DNA from: Micromonospora andamanensis
GTDB lineage: Bacteria > Actinomycetota > Actinomycetes > Mycobacteriales > Micromonosporaceae
Assembly: GCF_016863495.1 (NCBI RefSeq)
Contig: NZ_BOOZ01000040.1
Span: 1 to 64,000 of the forward strand
Direction: 5' to 3'
Length of the DNA: 64,000 nucleotides
Of the stretch, positions 36,174 through 44,766 are shown piece after piece; the stretch's first letter is position 1, and each line of letters begins with the position of its first letter. The notes beneath the pieces were generated by a model, which searched no databases, was not told the origin of the DNA, and saw only the letters and a program-made list of their open reading frames with translations. The position numbers were made by a program, and so were the translations under genes.

Positions 36174-38189
36174 GTGAAGCGCTGGGCTGCCCTGGCCTGC
36201 GGCCTTGTCGTGGGTGTCGTGTCCATCGGGGTTGCGCCCGACGAGGCGCGCGCCGACGACGACACGTGGTACGACAGGTATGTGGCAATGGACGCCGCAG
36301 TCGGTGACACCTATTACCGCTCGGCGGACGGTGCGCAACTGGCGTGGAACGAGAGCTACGTGCTTGACAGCTACGTCGACGTGTACGGACTCAGCCGCGA
36401 CCGGCGTTGGCTGGACAAGGCCGTCACCCATATCGACGGGATGATCGCCGACGCCGACGACGCCGACGGTGATGGGTATCGAGGCTGGCAGACAGCCCGC
36501 TACTCACCCGTGGAGATCGACAACGGCGGGATGGAGACCGGCGCTCAGGGCGACAGCACCCTGCCGGCGGACTGGCTACGGTTTCAGACCACAAGCGCGA
36601 ACGCGTTCCGCACCACTGACCGCCGCGCCGGCGCGTACGCCGCACGCATCGACTCCGACGGGCAACTGTGGCGCAAGCTGTACCAGCCGGTCAACACCTA
36701 CCACCCGAACACTGTCTACCAACTGAGGTTCTGGTCGCGGACCAACGGATCGGCGGCGGGTGGCCAGGCGTACCTGTACGACGCCACCGCAAAGCAGGTG
36801 CTATGCAGCACCGACGTGACCGCCACGGTGTGGACGTACCACAGCCTTGACTGCCGGACCCCATCGGTGGCGGGCCACACGCTCCAGGTCTGGATCGGGC
36901 ACAGGGACTACCGCGTCGCGGGCGGTCAGGCGTACTTCGACGACGTGGCGCTCAGCGGCAGGTTCCCGTATCTGGTGCACGACGGAATGATCGGGTCGTC
37001 GATCGCGCGGTTCGCGCGGCTCGTCGAGCAGACACCCGAGTTGCACGAGTCCTACCGGGCGAAGGCCGTCAGCTACCGGACGTTCCTCGAAAGCGAGGTG
37101 GTGCCACGGTGGGAGTCCAGCTCCTACATCGGCAACACCTGGTACGCCCTCACCTCGACAACCGGCACCTACAAGCAGTCACTGAAGATCGACGCCTTCT
37201 CGCACAAGCGCAACTGGTCGATCCTGCCTTACAACCAGTCACTGGCCTTCAGCAACATGCTGCTGATCCTGCATGAGATCAACGGCAACGCGGCCTACCT
37301 GGACAGGGCTCGCCTGAACGGCCAGTACTTCAAGAACGCCCTGACGCTCAGCGGCGACGCCTACACCTGGCCCTACTCGTACAGCTCGGCCCAGCCCGAG
37401 GACGTCTCGCACGCCAACATCGACGTCGGCGCGGCCCGCGAGCTCCACCGCCGCGGCATCGTCTTCACCCCCACCGACATGCAGCGGTTCACCAACACGC
37501 TGACGAACAGGTTGTGGAACGGGTCGCTCACGGCACCGAAGGTCCGCAAGTTCGTCGACGGCACCGGCGACGACAGCTTCAGCAAATACCTCGTCGAATG
37601 GACCGAGTACGCCCAGTGGGCGAAGGCCATCGCTCCGATCGTGTCCGAGCAGTACCGCCACTCCACCGTCAACCACGGCTACGACATGTTGGCACTGGCA
37701 CGGATCATGAAGTGGGATCGGACGAAGCTCGTCAACCAGGGATTCGAGCTGGCAACCAGCTTCGACACCACCCAGCCGGCGCAATGGACCCGCGCGGGGT
37801 CGACCGCGACCACCGCCTTCCGGGACAGCGCCAACACGCACACCGGCCAGTACGGTCTGACCATCCGGTCCACGGGTGGAGCACCACAAGGCGTCTTCCA
37901 GAGCTGGGAAGGTTGGTCGCCGGCCACGTCCTACACGTTGACGTTCAGCGGCCGAAGCAGCGGTGGCGCGGCGGGCGGACGGGTGGTCGTGACGAACGTG
38001 ACCACCGGCGCCGTGTTGGCGGCCCTGACCTTCACCGACCAGGACTGGACCGGTCACACCCTGACGTTCCAGTCGCCAGATACGGCGACGCAGACCGTGC
38101 GCGTCTCCATCGGCAACGCCGATCCGACCGTGGCCGGAGCCGCCCACGTGGACGACATCAGGATCCGCGTCACCGGGGAGCCTTGGTGA
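36174..38189 (+). CDS. secreted helical-barrel protein with two carbohydrate-binding modules
   Basis: A 671-residue exported protein. Signal peptide 1-28 ('GVVSIGVAPDEARA'). An alpha-helical part at 30-110 ('WNESYVLDSYVDVYGLSRDRRWLDKAVTHI') is interrupted by a CBM4/9-like beta-sandwich at about 113-262 ('NGGMETG', 'YQLRFWSR', 'AYFDDVAL'). The helical toroid resumes at 264-520, and a second similar sandwich closes the protein ('NQGFELATSF...SYTLTFSGRSSGGAAGGRV...AHVDDIRI'). This looks like an (alpha/alpha) barrel acting on polysaccharide, such as a glycoside hydrolase, lyase or epimerase, but I cannot assign a family. GTG 36174 has AAGGAG upstream. Confidence 0.8.
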   Translation: MKRWAALACGLVVGVVSIGVAPDEARADDDTWYDRYVAMDAAVGDTYYRSADGAQLAWNESYVLDSYVDVYGLSRDRRWLDKAVTHIDGMIADADDADGDGYRGWQTARYSPVEIDNGGMETGAQGDSTLPADWLRFQTTSANAFRTTDRRAGAYAARIDSDGQLWRKLYQPVNTYHPNTVYQLRFWSRTNGSAAGGQAYLYDATAKQVLCSTDVTATVWTYHSLDCRTPSVAGHTLQVWIGHRDYRVAGGQAYFDDVALSGRFPYLVHDGMIGSSIARFARLVEQTPELHESYRAKAVSYRTFLESEVVPRWESSSYIGNTWYALTSTTGTYKQSLKIDAFSHKRNWSILPYNQSLAFSNMLLILHEINGNAAYLDRARLNGQYFKNALTLSGDAYTWPYSYSSAQPEDVSHANIDVGAARELHRRGIVFTPTDMQRFTNTLTNRLWNGSLTAPKVRKFVDGTGDDSFSKYLVEWTEYAQWAKAIAPIVSEQYRHSTVNHGYDMLALARIMKWDRTKLVNQGFELATSFDTTQPAQWTRAGSTATTAFRDSANTHTGQYGLTIRSTGGAPQGVFQSWEGWSPATSYTLTFSGRSSGGAAGGRVVVTNVTTGAVLAALTFTDQDWTGHTLTFQSPDTATQTVRVSIGNADPTVAGAAHVDDIRIRVTGEPW

Positions 38190-38260
38190 CCGACCCGACA
38201 CATCCGTGTGCCGCCGCAGCCAAGTCGTGCGGCGATCAACCCTCAGAGAGGATCCACACC

Positions 38261-38695
38261 ATGCTGACCAGCTTCTACCCGGTGCTCGGCTCGCACGACG
38301 TCGCAGCCGCCAGGGACTTCTACACCCGGCACTTCGGGTTCGAGGTCACCTTCGAAGCCGACTGGTACGTCAGTCTGCGACGCACCGACGCCCCGCAGTA
38401 CGAACTCGCGCTGCTCGACTTCACCCACCCCACGGTGCCCGCGGCCTACCGCAAACCGGTGCAGGGAATGCTGCTCAACTTCGAAGTCGATGACGTGGAC
38501 GCCGAGCACCAACGGTTGGTCGGCGAGGCCGGACTGACCGAGGAACTCACGCTGCGCAGCGAGGAGTTCGGGCAGCGGCACTTCATCGTCGCCGCCCCCG
38601 ACGGTGTGCTCATCGACGTCATCACCAACATCCCGCCCGCCGGTGACTACGTCGAGCAGTTCGCTCCCGGCATCGCCGAACAGCCGTCGTCCTGA
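38261..38695 (+). CDS. VOC-family (glyoxalase/bleomycin-resistance-like) protein
   Basis: A 144-residue vicinal-oxygen-chelate fold: 'LTSFYPVLGSHDVAAARDFYTRHFGFEVTFEADWYVSLRR' and 'NFEVDDVDAEHQRLV...HFIVAAPDGVLIDVIT' are the paired beta-alpha-beta modules. Members bind divalent metal for dioxygenase, isomerase or antibiotic-binding roles. ATG 38261 follows AGAGAGG. It lies 71 bases after the secreted protein gene on the same strand; a functional link is not evident. Confidence 0.88.
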   Translation: MLTSFYPVLGSHDVAAARDFYTRHFGFEVTFEADWYVSLRRTDAPQYELALLDFTHPTVPAAYRKPVQGMLLNFEVDDVDAEHQRLVGEAGLTEELTLRSEEFGQRHFIVAAPDGVLIDVITNIPPAGDYVEQFAPGIAEQPSS

Positions 38696-38789
38696 CCCAC
38701 AAACCGCCGACCCCCGCGCATCGCGGCAGCACGGACAAGACGTGGTCGGGGGCGAGCGTCACGTACTGGTGCGCACCGACTTCCTCGCA

Positions 38790-39329
38790 CACGCGGTCGA
38801 GCCTCGCCTCGATGCGCAACGCCGCATCGGGGCGGAGCCCGCGACGTGATGGCGGCACGTCGAGTCCACGAGCCCCGCTGCCATCCGTGACGCACGGCGA
38901 GGCCAGTCTGTTCGCCGCATTCGAGCCGGTTACGGCCAAGGTCATCGGGCAACTGCACCGCCGGCACCGCGATCAGGAGTTCCTGAAGGTCCTGAAGGTC
39001 ATCGCCCCCCGCCAAGGCGGATCTGGACCTGGTGCTGGGCAACTGCGCCACCCACAGGACCCGGCCGTGTACCGATGGCTGGTGGCGCATCCCCCGCTTC
39101 CTCCTGCACTTCACCCCGGCATCGGCGTCCTGGCTCAACCTCGTCGAGCGCTGGTTCGCCGAACCGACCAAGCGCAGGCTCCGCCGATCCAGCCACCGCA
39201 GCCGCGCCGACCTTGCATTCGACGCACGAACCTGGATCGAAGCATGGAACACCCACCCAAGACCGTTCGTCTGGACCAGAACCGCAGACGAGGTCCTCAA
39301 CAGCCTCGCCGGGGTTTCGCGGGCCAGGA
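38790..39329 (+). pseudogene. IS630-family transposase remnant
   Basis: Broken pieces of an IS630/Tc1-type DDE transposase in alternating frames. The central piece is 'ASLFAAFEPVTAKVIGQLHRRHRDQEFLKVLKVI'; then the second-aspartate strand 'DLDLVLGNCATHRT' (family form DNxxTH, here with the Asp replaced by Gly); then 'PRFLLHFTPASASWLNLVERWF' with the catalytic Glu; and a C-terminus 'EAWNTHPRPFVW'. At least two frameshifts occur and the N-terminal third is missing. No intact terminal inverted repeats were identified. Its 3' edge touches the end of the LysR gene. Confidence 0.8.
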
Positions 39330-40187
39330 TGTGCCGAGAATGCGATTGGTGATCCGGGGCAGGGCCCGGGTGAGCGCCGAGGGCTGCGGAGATCTGCTTA
39401 CCAGGGACACAGTCACCTGGCCGGGCATTGGCGAGGGCACGAGGCGGTCCCCGCGGGCGGCGTACCAGCGGGCTACGAGTTCGGGTACCAGGGCGGGGCA
39501 ACGGTGGTGGCGGGCTATCCGCAGGGTGGCCTCTGTGGTGGCCCCTGGACATGGGAGGGCGCCGAGCGCGGACAGTCGCTCATGCAGTAGCTCCCCCGCC
39601 AGGTCGATCGTGCTGTAGAGGACCATCTGCTCGGCGAAGGGCCGGGATCCCTCGGCCAGATCCGCGGCGCCCTTGGGAAGCATGATTACCAAGGGTGACT
39701 GGCCGATAACAGTGCGCTGCAAGCCGCGAGGGACGACGGTCTGCTGGGCGATCGTGATGATGGCGGCGTCGAGAGTGCCCTCGTGCACCTGCTGCAGCAG
39801 AACCGGCCCGTGATCGATTTCCGGCCGTACGCTGACGCTGTCCAGCTCGATCTCCAGAGCGGTGAACACCATCGGGCTCAGTGCCTGGATGGTGCCCACT
39901 GCCAGCGTGGGAGTGTCGACGGCAGCAAGGACCTGGTCCGGTAGGGCATCCAGGTCGGACAGCAGCCGGGCGGCGTGGCGGGCCAGCTCCCTGCCGGCCG
40001 GGGTCGCCCGGGCTCCAGTGGTGTCGCGGTCGAACAGTTTCGTGCTCAGGCGGCGTTCCAGGGCGAGCAAGCGACGGCTGGCTGAGGGCTGGGCGATGAG
40101 TAGTTCTTTGGCCGCTGCGCCCACAGATCCATGCCGGGCCACGGCCTCCACCAGTTGCAGGTCGACGACCGTCAGGCGTGAGGTCAT
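39297..40187 (-). CDS. LysR-family transcriptional regulator
   Basis: A 296-residue LysR regulator with HTH 'GSVGAAAKELLIAQPSASRRLLALERRLSTKLFDR' and an effector domain from about residue 90. ATG 40187 (MTSRLTVVDLQLV) is the family-like start. Its last residues overlap the 3' end of the IS630 remnant, so the C-terminus may have been altered by the insertion. It is divergent, 72 bases away, from an MFS transporter that is its probable target. Confidence 0.9.
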   Translation of the reverse strand: MTSRLTVVDLQLVEAVARHGSVGAAAKELLIAQPSASRRLLALERRLSTKLFDRDTTGARATPAGRELARHAARLLSDLDALPDQVLAAVDTPTLAVGTIQALSPMVFTALEIELDSVSVRPEIDHGPVLLQQVHEGTLDAAIITIAQQTVVPRGLQRTVIGQSPLVIMLPKGAADLAEGSRPFAEQMVLYSTIDLAGELLHERLSALGALPCPGATTEATLRIARHHRCPALVPELVARWYAARGDRLVPSPMPGQVTVSLVSRSPQPSALTRALPRITNRILGTSWPAKPRRGC

Positions 40188-40259
40188 GCCCTCAGCGTAT
40201 GAGCATGTCGAATGAGCCGCCATCTACCGGGCAGACAGGTGCTTCCTGAGGATCGAGGC

Positions 40260-41678
40260 ATGCGCCGACCGCTGCTGATCCTGACCGCCATCACGTTCCT
40301 GACCTGCATTGCTACCCGCATGAGCGCCGTGGCCCTTCCTCTGATGGCGCTGAGCGAGACGGGTCAGGCGTGGGCGACCGGCCTAGTGGGTGGCGTGGCC
40401 GGCCTGCCGCTGCTGACCGTCGGCTGGTGGGGCCGCACCCTGCGCGACCGACTCACCTGCGGCCGCGACCTGGCCGTGGTGACCCTGCTCCAGGCCGTAG
40501 GGCTCGCGGTCCTGCCGGTGGCCGCGCTGATGGGACAGCTTGACGCGCTCGCACTGTGCGCCTCCGGGCTGGTCACCGGGTTGGCCGGTGCGTTGTTGGC
40601 CCCGGCCCAGCGGGCTCTGGTTTCCGACTTCGCCGACGCCGATGCCCATGGGAGCGGAAGGTCGTCGGCGGCACGGTGGTTGGCTTGGCAGGACCTTGCC
40701 CAGCGGGTCTCAATGATCTTTGCGCCTCCGGCCGGGGCCTGGCTCGTGGTCACCTGGGGTGCCGAGCAGCTCCTGTGGTGCGAGGCCGCCGTCGTCCTTG
40801 CTGGGGCTGCCGCCATGCTCGCCGTTCCCGGCGCAAGCACACCGCCGACAGCGGCACCGCGGTCAGGTGCACGGATCGACGGCGCCGCTGAGCGTGACGC
40901 CAGCAGCCCCGCAGTGTCTGCGACGGCCGTGCTGCGTGCCCGCCCGCAGGTAGCGGCCGGGATCCTCATGGCCGGCGTCGGTGGAATCTGCTGGTTTGGG
41001 TTCACCCTGGGCCTGGCCGTCCTCGGCGTCGAACTCGGCATGCCTGGCGCGCTGGTCGCCGCAGGCATGAGCGGGTACGGCACCGCCTCCGTGGCCACCT
41101 CGTTCCTGGCCCCCGTGGTTATCAACCACGTGCCCCGGATGGCCACGATGGCCCTGTCCTGGGCGGTGCTCGGCGCCGCCTTCGTCGCCCTCTCGGTGGC
41201 CGCGCCGAATCTAGTCCTGGTCACGGTGGTATCCGCCGTGGGCGGGGCGGCGATGCCATGGGGCATCGCAGCGCTCAACGCACTGATCAGCGAGCAGACC
41301 ACAGGAATCGAGCGCCGCGTGGCATTCACGGCCGAGACCGTCATGCACTCCGGTGGAATCTCCCTGGGGCTGTTGGTCGGCGGCGCGGTCATCGGCTGGG
41401 CAGGAGCGGGCCCCGTCCTAGCCGCCACGGGCGCTGTACAGGTACTCGCTGCCGCCGCAGGACTCCTGCTGGGACGCAGGGCATTCTCCCGGGAGCACCA
41501 ACGGACGCGGGAAGGCGTGGATGACGCTGCACGAACGACCGCACAGGTGGATCGCGGACGGGTCTTGGGCTGGACCGAGACAGGCGTTACGCAGGCGCGG
41601 CACCTCGACAAACGTGACCACGTCGCTCACCGGCTGCGAGGGGGCTCTCCGGTGCCTCGTAGCGGGTCGAGGAGATGA
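40260..41678 (+). CDS. MFS transporter
   Basis: A 472-residue major-facilitator protein, about 12 membrane helices ('ILTAITFLTCIATRMSAVALPLMALSE' at the N-terminus). ATG 40260 has GAGG upstream. The membrane domain ends near 'LLLGRRAFSREH' (about residue 420); the last 45 residues overlap an antisense DHFR fragment and are probably read-through into formerly separate DNA. Controlled, by position, by the divergent LysR protein. Confidence 0.87.
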   Translation: MRRPLLILTAITFLTCIATRMSAVALPLMALSETGQAWATGLVGGVAGLPLLTVGWWGRTLRDRLTCGRDLAVVTLLQAVGLAVLPVAALMGQLDALALCASGLVTGLAGALLAPAQRALVSDFADADAHGSGRSSAARWLAWQDLAQRVSMIFAPPAGAWLVVTWGAEQLLWCEAAVVLAGAAAMLAVPGASTPPTAAPRSGARIDGAAERDASSPAVSATAVLRARPQVAAGILMAGVGGICWFGFTLGLAVLGVELGMPGALVAAGMSGYGTASVATSFLAPVVINHVPRMATMALSWAVLGAAFVALSVAAPNLVLVTVVSAVGGAAMPWGIAALNALISEQTTGIERRVAFTAETVMHSGGISLGLLVGGAVIGWAGAGPVLAATGAVQVLAAAAGLLLGRRAFSREHQRTREGVDDAARTTAQVDRGRVLGWTETGVTQARHLDKRDHVAHRLRGGSPVPRSGSRR

Positions 41679-41905
41679 CTACCTTATCGACTGCGTCCAG
41701 CCACTGGGCGAAGGTCCGGTCGCGCAGGTCGGCATTCTCGTCCTGAGCGACCGCAGGCCAGAATCCGCCGAAACCCTCGTAGTTCTTCCGGCCGAGCAAA
41801 GCCGTCGTGGCGGCGCCGCTCACCCGAACCATGTGGGCGCGAGAACCATCCGTGATGGCGTGGGAACGATCCAGCCCATGTCGTAGTCGCCGCCTGCCAG
41901 CAAGT
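41640..41905 (-). pseudogene. dihydrofolate-reductase-like (RibD_C) gene fragment
   Basis: Two frames carry parts of one DHFR/RibD_C-type reductase: 'YLLAGGDYDMGWIVP' in one, then 'VSGAATTALLGRKNYEGFGGFWPAVAQDENADLRD' and 'FAQWLDAVDKVVISST' in another. The start and roughly the C-terminal half are missing, and a frameshift separates the pieces. It is squeezed between the 3' end of the MFS gene and the ABM-type gene. Confidence 0.7.
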
Positions 41906-41915
41906 ACCATGAGCC

Positions 41916-42371
41916 ATGACCACCCCTTACTGGGTCCGGCCTGAGCCGCCGTACTATGTTGCCGTTTTCACGATCACGCCAAGCGGAACCGATCCCGAGG
42001 GCTACGCCGAGATGAACCAGCGGATGGTGACGCTCGCTGAGGTTCAGCCCGGCTACCTCGGCCGGGAATCAGCGGTCCTGCCGGACGGCAGTGATCTGAT
42101 TGTCATTTACTACGCCGACGCCGAATCGATCCACGCCTGGAAACGGAACCCCGAGCACGTGATCGCACAGCATCTCGGCCGGCAGAAGTGGCTGGCGCGT
42201 TACCGGGTTGAGGTCGCGAGTGTTGAGCGTGCCTACGAGTTCTGCGCGAGCTCCGATGCAGGTGCGGCACCAAGGGACCACGACTCTACGTTAGTACGCG
42301 GTCAAGGCGGCCCATCCACCCAAGGTCAGGTACGTAGCGCCAGCGATCCAACCCAACCAGTTCGCCGATGA
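41916..42371 (+). CDS. ABM-domain (antibiotic biosynthesis monooxygenase-like) protein
   Basis: A protein of up to 151 residues whose first 110 form a ferredoxin-like ABM fold ('PPYYVAVFTITPSGTDPEGYAEMNQRMVTLAEVQPGYLGRESAV', 'VIYYADAESIHAWKRNPEHVIAQHLGRQKWLARYRVEVASVERAYEF' in separate strands). Members include small monooxygenases and heme-degrading or stress proteins. The last 40 residues are low-complexity, overlap the antisense LysE remnant and are likely read-through after loss of the original stop. Confidence 0.78.
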   Translation: MTTPYWVRPEPPYYVAVFTITPSGTDPEGYAEMNQRMVTLAEVQPGYLGRESAVLPDGSDLIVIYYADAESIHAWKRNPEHVIAQHLGRQKWLARYRVEVASVERAYEFCASSDAGAAPRDHDSTLVRGQGGPSTQGQVRSASDPTQPVRR

Positions 42372-42775
42372 TCCCGATTGTCGCGAGAGGCTGCGCCGAT
42401 GCAGCCGGGCACCGACCATCGCGTATCCAACGTCCATGGCGAGAGCCACGACGAAGAACCCGGCACCCAGGACCACCAGGTGCAGACGCGTCGCCGTAGC
42501 ACTCAGGTCGGGCGGCACGAACTGCGGTAGGAACGCCACGAAGAACAACGTGACCTTCGGGTTGAGTAGGTTGACCAGCACGCCGTGACGGAAGGTATGG
42601 GACAGCCGGGGCGGTGGCCGGTCGACGCTGGTCGTCGTGCCCCGACGCAAGCGAAGCAGTGCCTGCACACCGAGGTACAGCAGGTAACCGGCGCCGAGCA
42701 GGCGTACGGCGGTGGCCGCGGCCGGCGATGCCGTGATCAGGGTAGCGCCGCCGAGGGCCGCGACCGCTAAGGGGG
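42291..42775 (-). pseudogene. 5'-truncated LysE-family exporter
   Basis: The C-terminal three quarters of a LysE/RhtB amino-acid exporter: 'LAVAALGGATLITASPAAATAVRLLGAGYLLYLGVQALLRLRRG' (split across membrane helices), 'NLLNPKVTLFFVAFLPQFV' and 'WLGWIAGATYLTLGGWAALTAY'. The first helix with the usual TPGP motif is absent: sequence similarity stops at a hairpin at 42768-42803 and no start codon with a ribosome site is found. Confidence 0.75.
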
Positions 42776-42892
42776 CCGGGCCCCGTCGGCCCGGCAGCCC
42801 TTATCCTTCGCCCGGTCCCGGAGCTCCGCGATCCGGCCATGGGTGACGGTGCCGGCGTGGAGTGCTCGGGTATCGGCAAGTCGGCGACTCAT
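42767..42892 (-). CDS. possible 41-residue ORF coupled to adenosine deaminase
   Basis: An ATG at 42892 overlaps the adenosine deaminase stop as ATGA and reads 41 basic residues ('TVTHGRIAELRDRAKDKG') to a stop at 42767. The overlap suggests translational coupling, but the ORF runs into the hairpin that marks the LysE deletion, so it may be a remnant whose 3' end was lost. No family recognised. Confidence 0.3.
   Translation of the reverse strand: MSRRLADTRALHAGTVTHGRIAELRDRAKDKGCRADGARPP
42768..42803. terminator. imperfect hairpin at the LysE deletion point
   Basis: TAAGGG pairs with CCCTTA at the outside and CCGGGCC with GGCCCGG inside, around a five-base loop, with a small asymmetric bulge. 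It coincides with the point where LysE similarity stops and could terminate transcription from the adenosine deaminase gene. Confidence 0.5.
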
Positions 42893-43957
42893 CGGTGATT
42901 TTGCGCAATCGAACTGTTCGTCGCGGGCGCGCGGCGCGCGAATGTCTGCAGATACTCGTCGATCTCAGCCACCACGGTGGTCTTGTCTGCCGCGTCGAGG
43001 AACGAGTACCGCACGGCCTGTCGGGCCAGTTCGGCGACGCCTCCCTCGTCGAGGTCGAGCAGCTCGGCGGCCACCTGGTACTCATTGTTCAGGGTGGTGG
43101 AGAACATGGGCGGGTCGTCGGAGTTGACCGTGACCGGCACACCGGCGGCCACCAACTGCGGCAGCGGATGCTCGGCCAGCGAGGGCACCGACCGGGTACA
43201 GGCGTTGGAGGTCGGGCATACCTCCAACGCGATGTCGTGCTCGCGCAGATAAGCCATCAACTCAGGGTCACGGGCTGCGGCGATGCCGTGGCCGATGCGT
43301 TCCGCGCCGAGATGGCGTACCGCATCCCACACGGCCTGCGGACCGGTTGACTCACCGGCGTGCGGAACGCTGCGCAGTCCGGCTGCCCGGGCGGCGGCGA
43401 AGTGCCCGGCGTACCGGGCGCGGGGGATGCCGGCCTCAGGACCCCAGCCCGAAGCTGACCAGCCCGTCCGGGCGCTGCTTGAGGGCCACCTCCAAGGTGA
43501 CGTCGGCACCGGTCATCGTGGGCTCGCCCGGGATGTCGAAGCACCAGCGCAGCTTGATGCCGTGGTCGCGGTCGGCCCGCAGGCGGGCGTCCTCCACCGC
43601 CTCGCAGTACGCCTCGGCTGGGATACCGCGCACGATCGAGGAGTACGGGGTCAGCGTCAGCTCGGCGTACCGCACCGACTGTGCGGCCAGGCCGGCGCCG
43701 ATGTCGTAGGTGAGCGTGGCTACGTCCTCGGCGTCGCGGATCAGGTCCACCACCGACAGGTACACCTCGATGAAGTGCGCGAAGTCAGTGAAGGTGAAGT
43801 ACTCGGCCAGCAGTGCCGGGTCGGCCGGCACCGCAGTGGTCCCGGCGTGCCGTTCGGCCAGCCGAGCAACAGTCTGCGGCGTTGCTGAGCCGACGTGGTG
43901 GACGTGCAGTTCCACCTTTGGCAGGCAGGCGATGAAGTCAGTCAGGTCCGTTGCCAT
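42889..43957 (-). pseudogene. add: adenosine deaminase gene with one frameshift
   Basis: Adenosine to inosine deaminase split over two frames. The first part (ATG 43957) holds the zinc HxH in 'VELHVHHVGS' and runs to 'GLVSFGLG'. The second holds the catalytic 'HAGES', the zinc His of 'RIGHG', and 'NSDDPPMF' with the zinc Asp. All catalytic residues are therefore present, but a one- or two-base loss near 43436-43447 shifts the frame within the G-run before 'GPEAGIP'. Joined length is about 355 residues, normal for the family. It could be a true pseudogene or a sequencing error. Confidence 0.82.
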
Positions 43958-44438
43958 GAGCACAACCCTCACAGTGCGGGTGGATCCGCCGGAGGGCCGG
44001 TAGCCTCCCGACGGGAGGCGCCCTTGGAGCAATGACGGGGCCGAGCGTGGCGGATAGTCATCCGTCGCAGCGCCTCTCGACCGCATCGGCACGCTAGCAG
44101 GACCGCTCCGCGACGACAAGGCGACGATCGCCCTTAGCGGAGCGAGATCGAATGCGGCTTCGCGGTCGAGGAACTGCATGACGGACATCAGGTGAGGGTG
44201 GGGGCGCTCACGCTGATGGCCGGCGGTAGTAGCTATCGACAACCCGAGCTACACCGTTCGTTGAAGATTCAGGACCACGGCGGTCCGCACGGGATCCGAA
44301 CTGTCGAGGTCAAGGCCATGTTCAACGACCCATCCCGCCGACGCGGGGGGTTCGCGAGAAGATTGTCGATTTCAGCCCAGCTCACAAAGGAGGCAAGGAG
44401 ATCCATCCCCTTGCCTTCTCCAACATATAGCACACCGG
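43958..44438. other. intergenic region upstream of the rifampin resistance gene
   Basis: Between the divergent deaminase and rifampin phosphotransferase genes. A small perfect hairpin (GCCTCCC-GAC-GGGAGGC, 44003-44019) lies in the deaminase leader. A long plus-strand open frame here shows no protein-like composition and is not called. Confidence 0.4.
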
Positions 44439-44458
44439 GGGGCTTGTGGCAAGACCCC
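44439..44458 (+). promoter_or_regulatory. rifamycin-associated element (RAE)
   Basis: GGGGCTTGTGGCAAGACCCC is an imperfect palindrome matching, as I recall it, the roughly 19-bp RAE found upstream of rifamycin-inactivating genes in actinomycetes. It lies about 310 bases before a rifampin phosphotransferase gene, the type of gene it is known to accompany, and is probably needed for rifamycin-induced expression. Confidence 0.8.
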
Positions 44459-44618
44459 GGTTATGACGCAGAATCGTTGGCCGTCGCCGCTACCTGCCGA
44501 AATGAAGGTACGAAGCATATACGGAGTTGTCGATTAATGGGGGGGCGCAGTGACCGCGCAGGCAGGGATGGGACGGGCAATGCGGGTACGGGCACTCGGG
44601 CGCAAGCGCGAGGTGTAC

Positions 44619-44640
44619 GCCTCATCCGACTGGATGAGGC
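44619..44640 (+). promoter_or_regulatory. leader hairpin upstream of rph
   Basis: A perfect 9-bp stem, GCCTCATCC and GGATGAGGC around the loop GACT, lies in the long presumed leader of the rifampin phosphotransferase mRNA, between the RAE and the start codon. It may be an attenuator or an mRNA-stability element. Confidence 0.4.
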
Positions 44641-44667
44641 CGGTCCATTGCATGAGAGGCGTCAGAA

Positions 44668-44697
44668 ATGACGACATTCCCAACAAGAGATCGATAG
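44668..44697 (+). CDS. 9-codon upstream ORF in the rph leader
   Basis: ATG 44668 encodes MTTFPTRDR and then TAG. GAGAGG lies eight bases upstream, a reasonable ribosome site. It is 69 bases before the rph start and just after the leader hairpin. It may be a leader peptide; its smallness makes chance occurrence possible. Confidence 0.3.
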   Translation: MTTFPTRDR

Positions 44698-44766
44698 ATA
44701 TGGAGCGCCGGTGACTCGATCAGCCAGTGCAATGCAACAGGGTACGACTGTCCCGGAGGTATCACG

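Noticed and set aside
44003..44019. Hairpin in the adenosine deaminase leader as a possible purine riboswitch
   Set aside because: The stem is only 7 bp with a 3-base loop, and no conserved purine-aptamer core or second stem was found.
44192..44671. Open plus-strand frame of about 160 codons upstream of rph
   Set aside because: No ribosome site, no protein-like pattern, and it spans the RAE and the leader hairpin.
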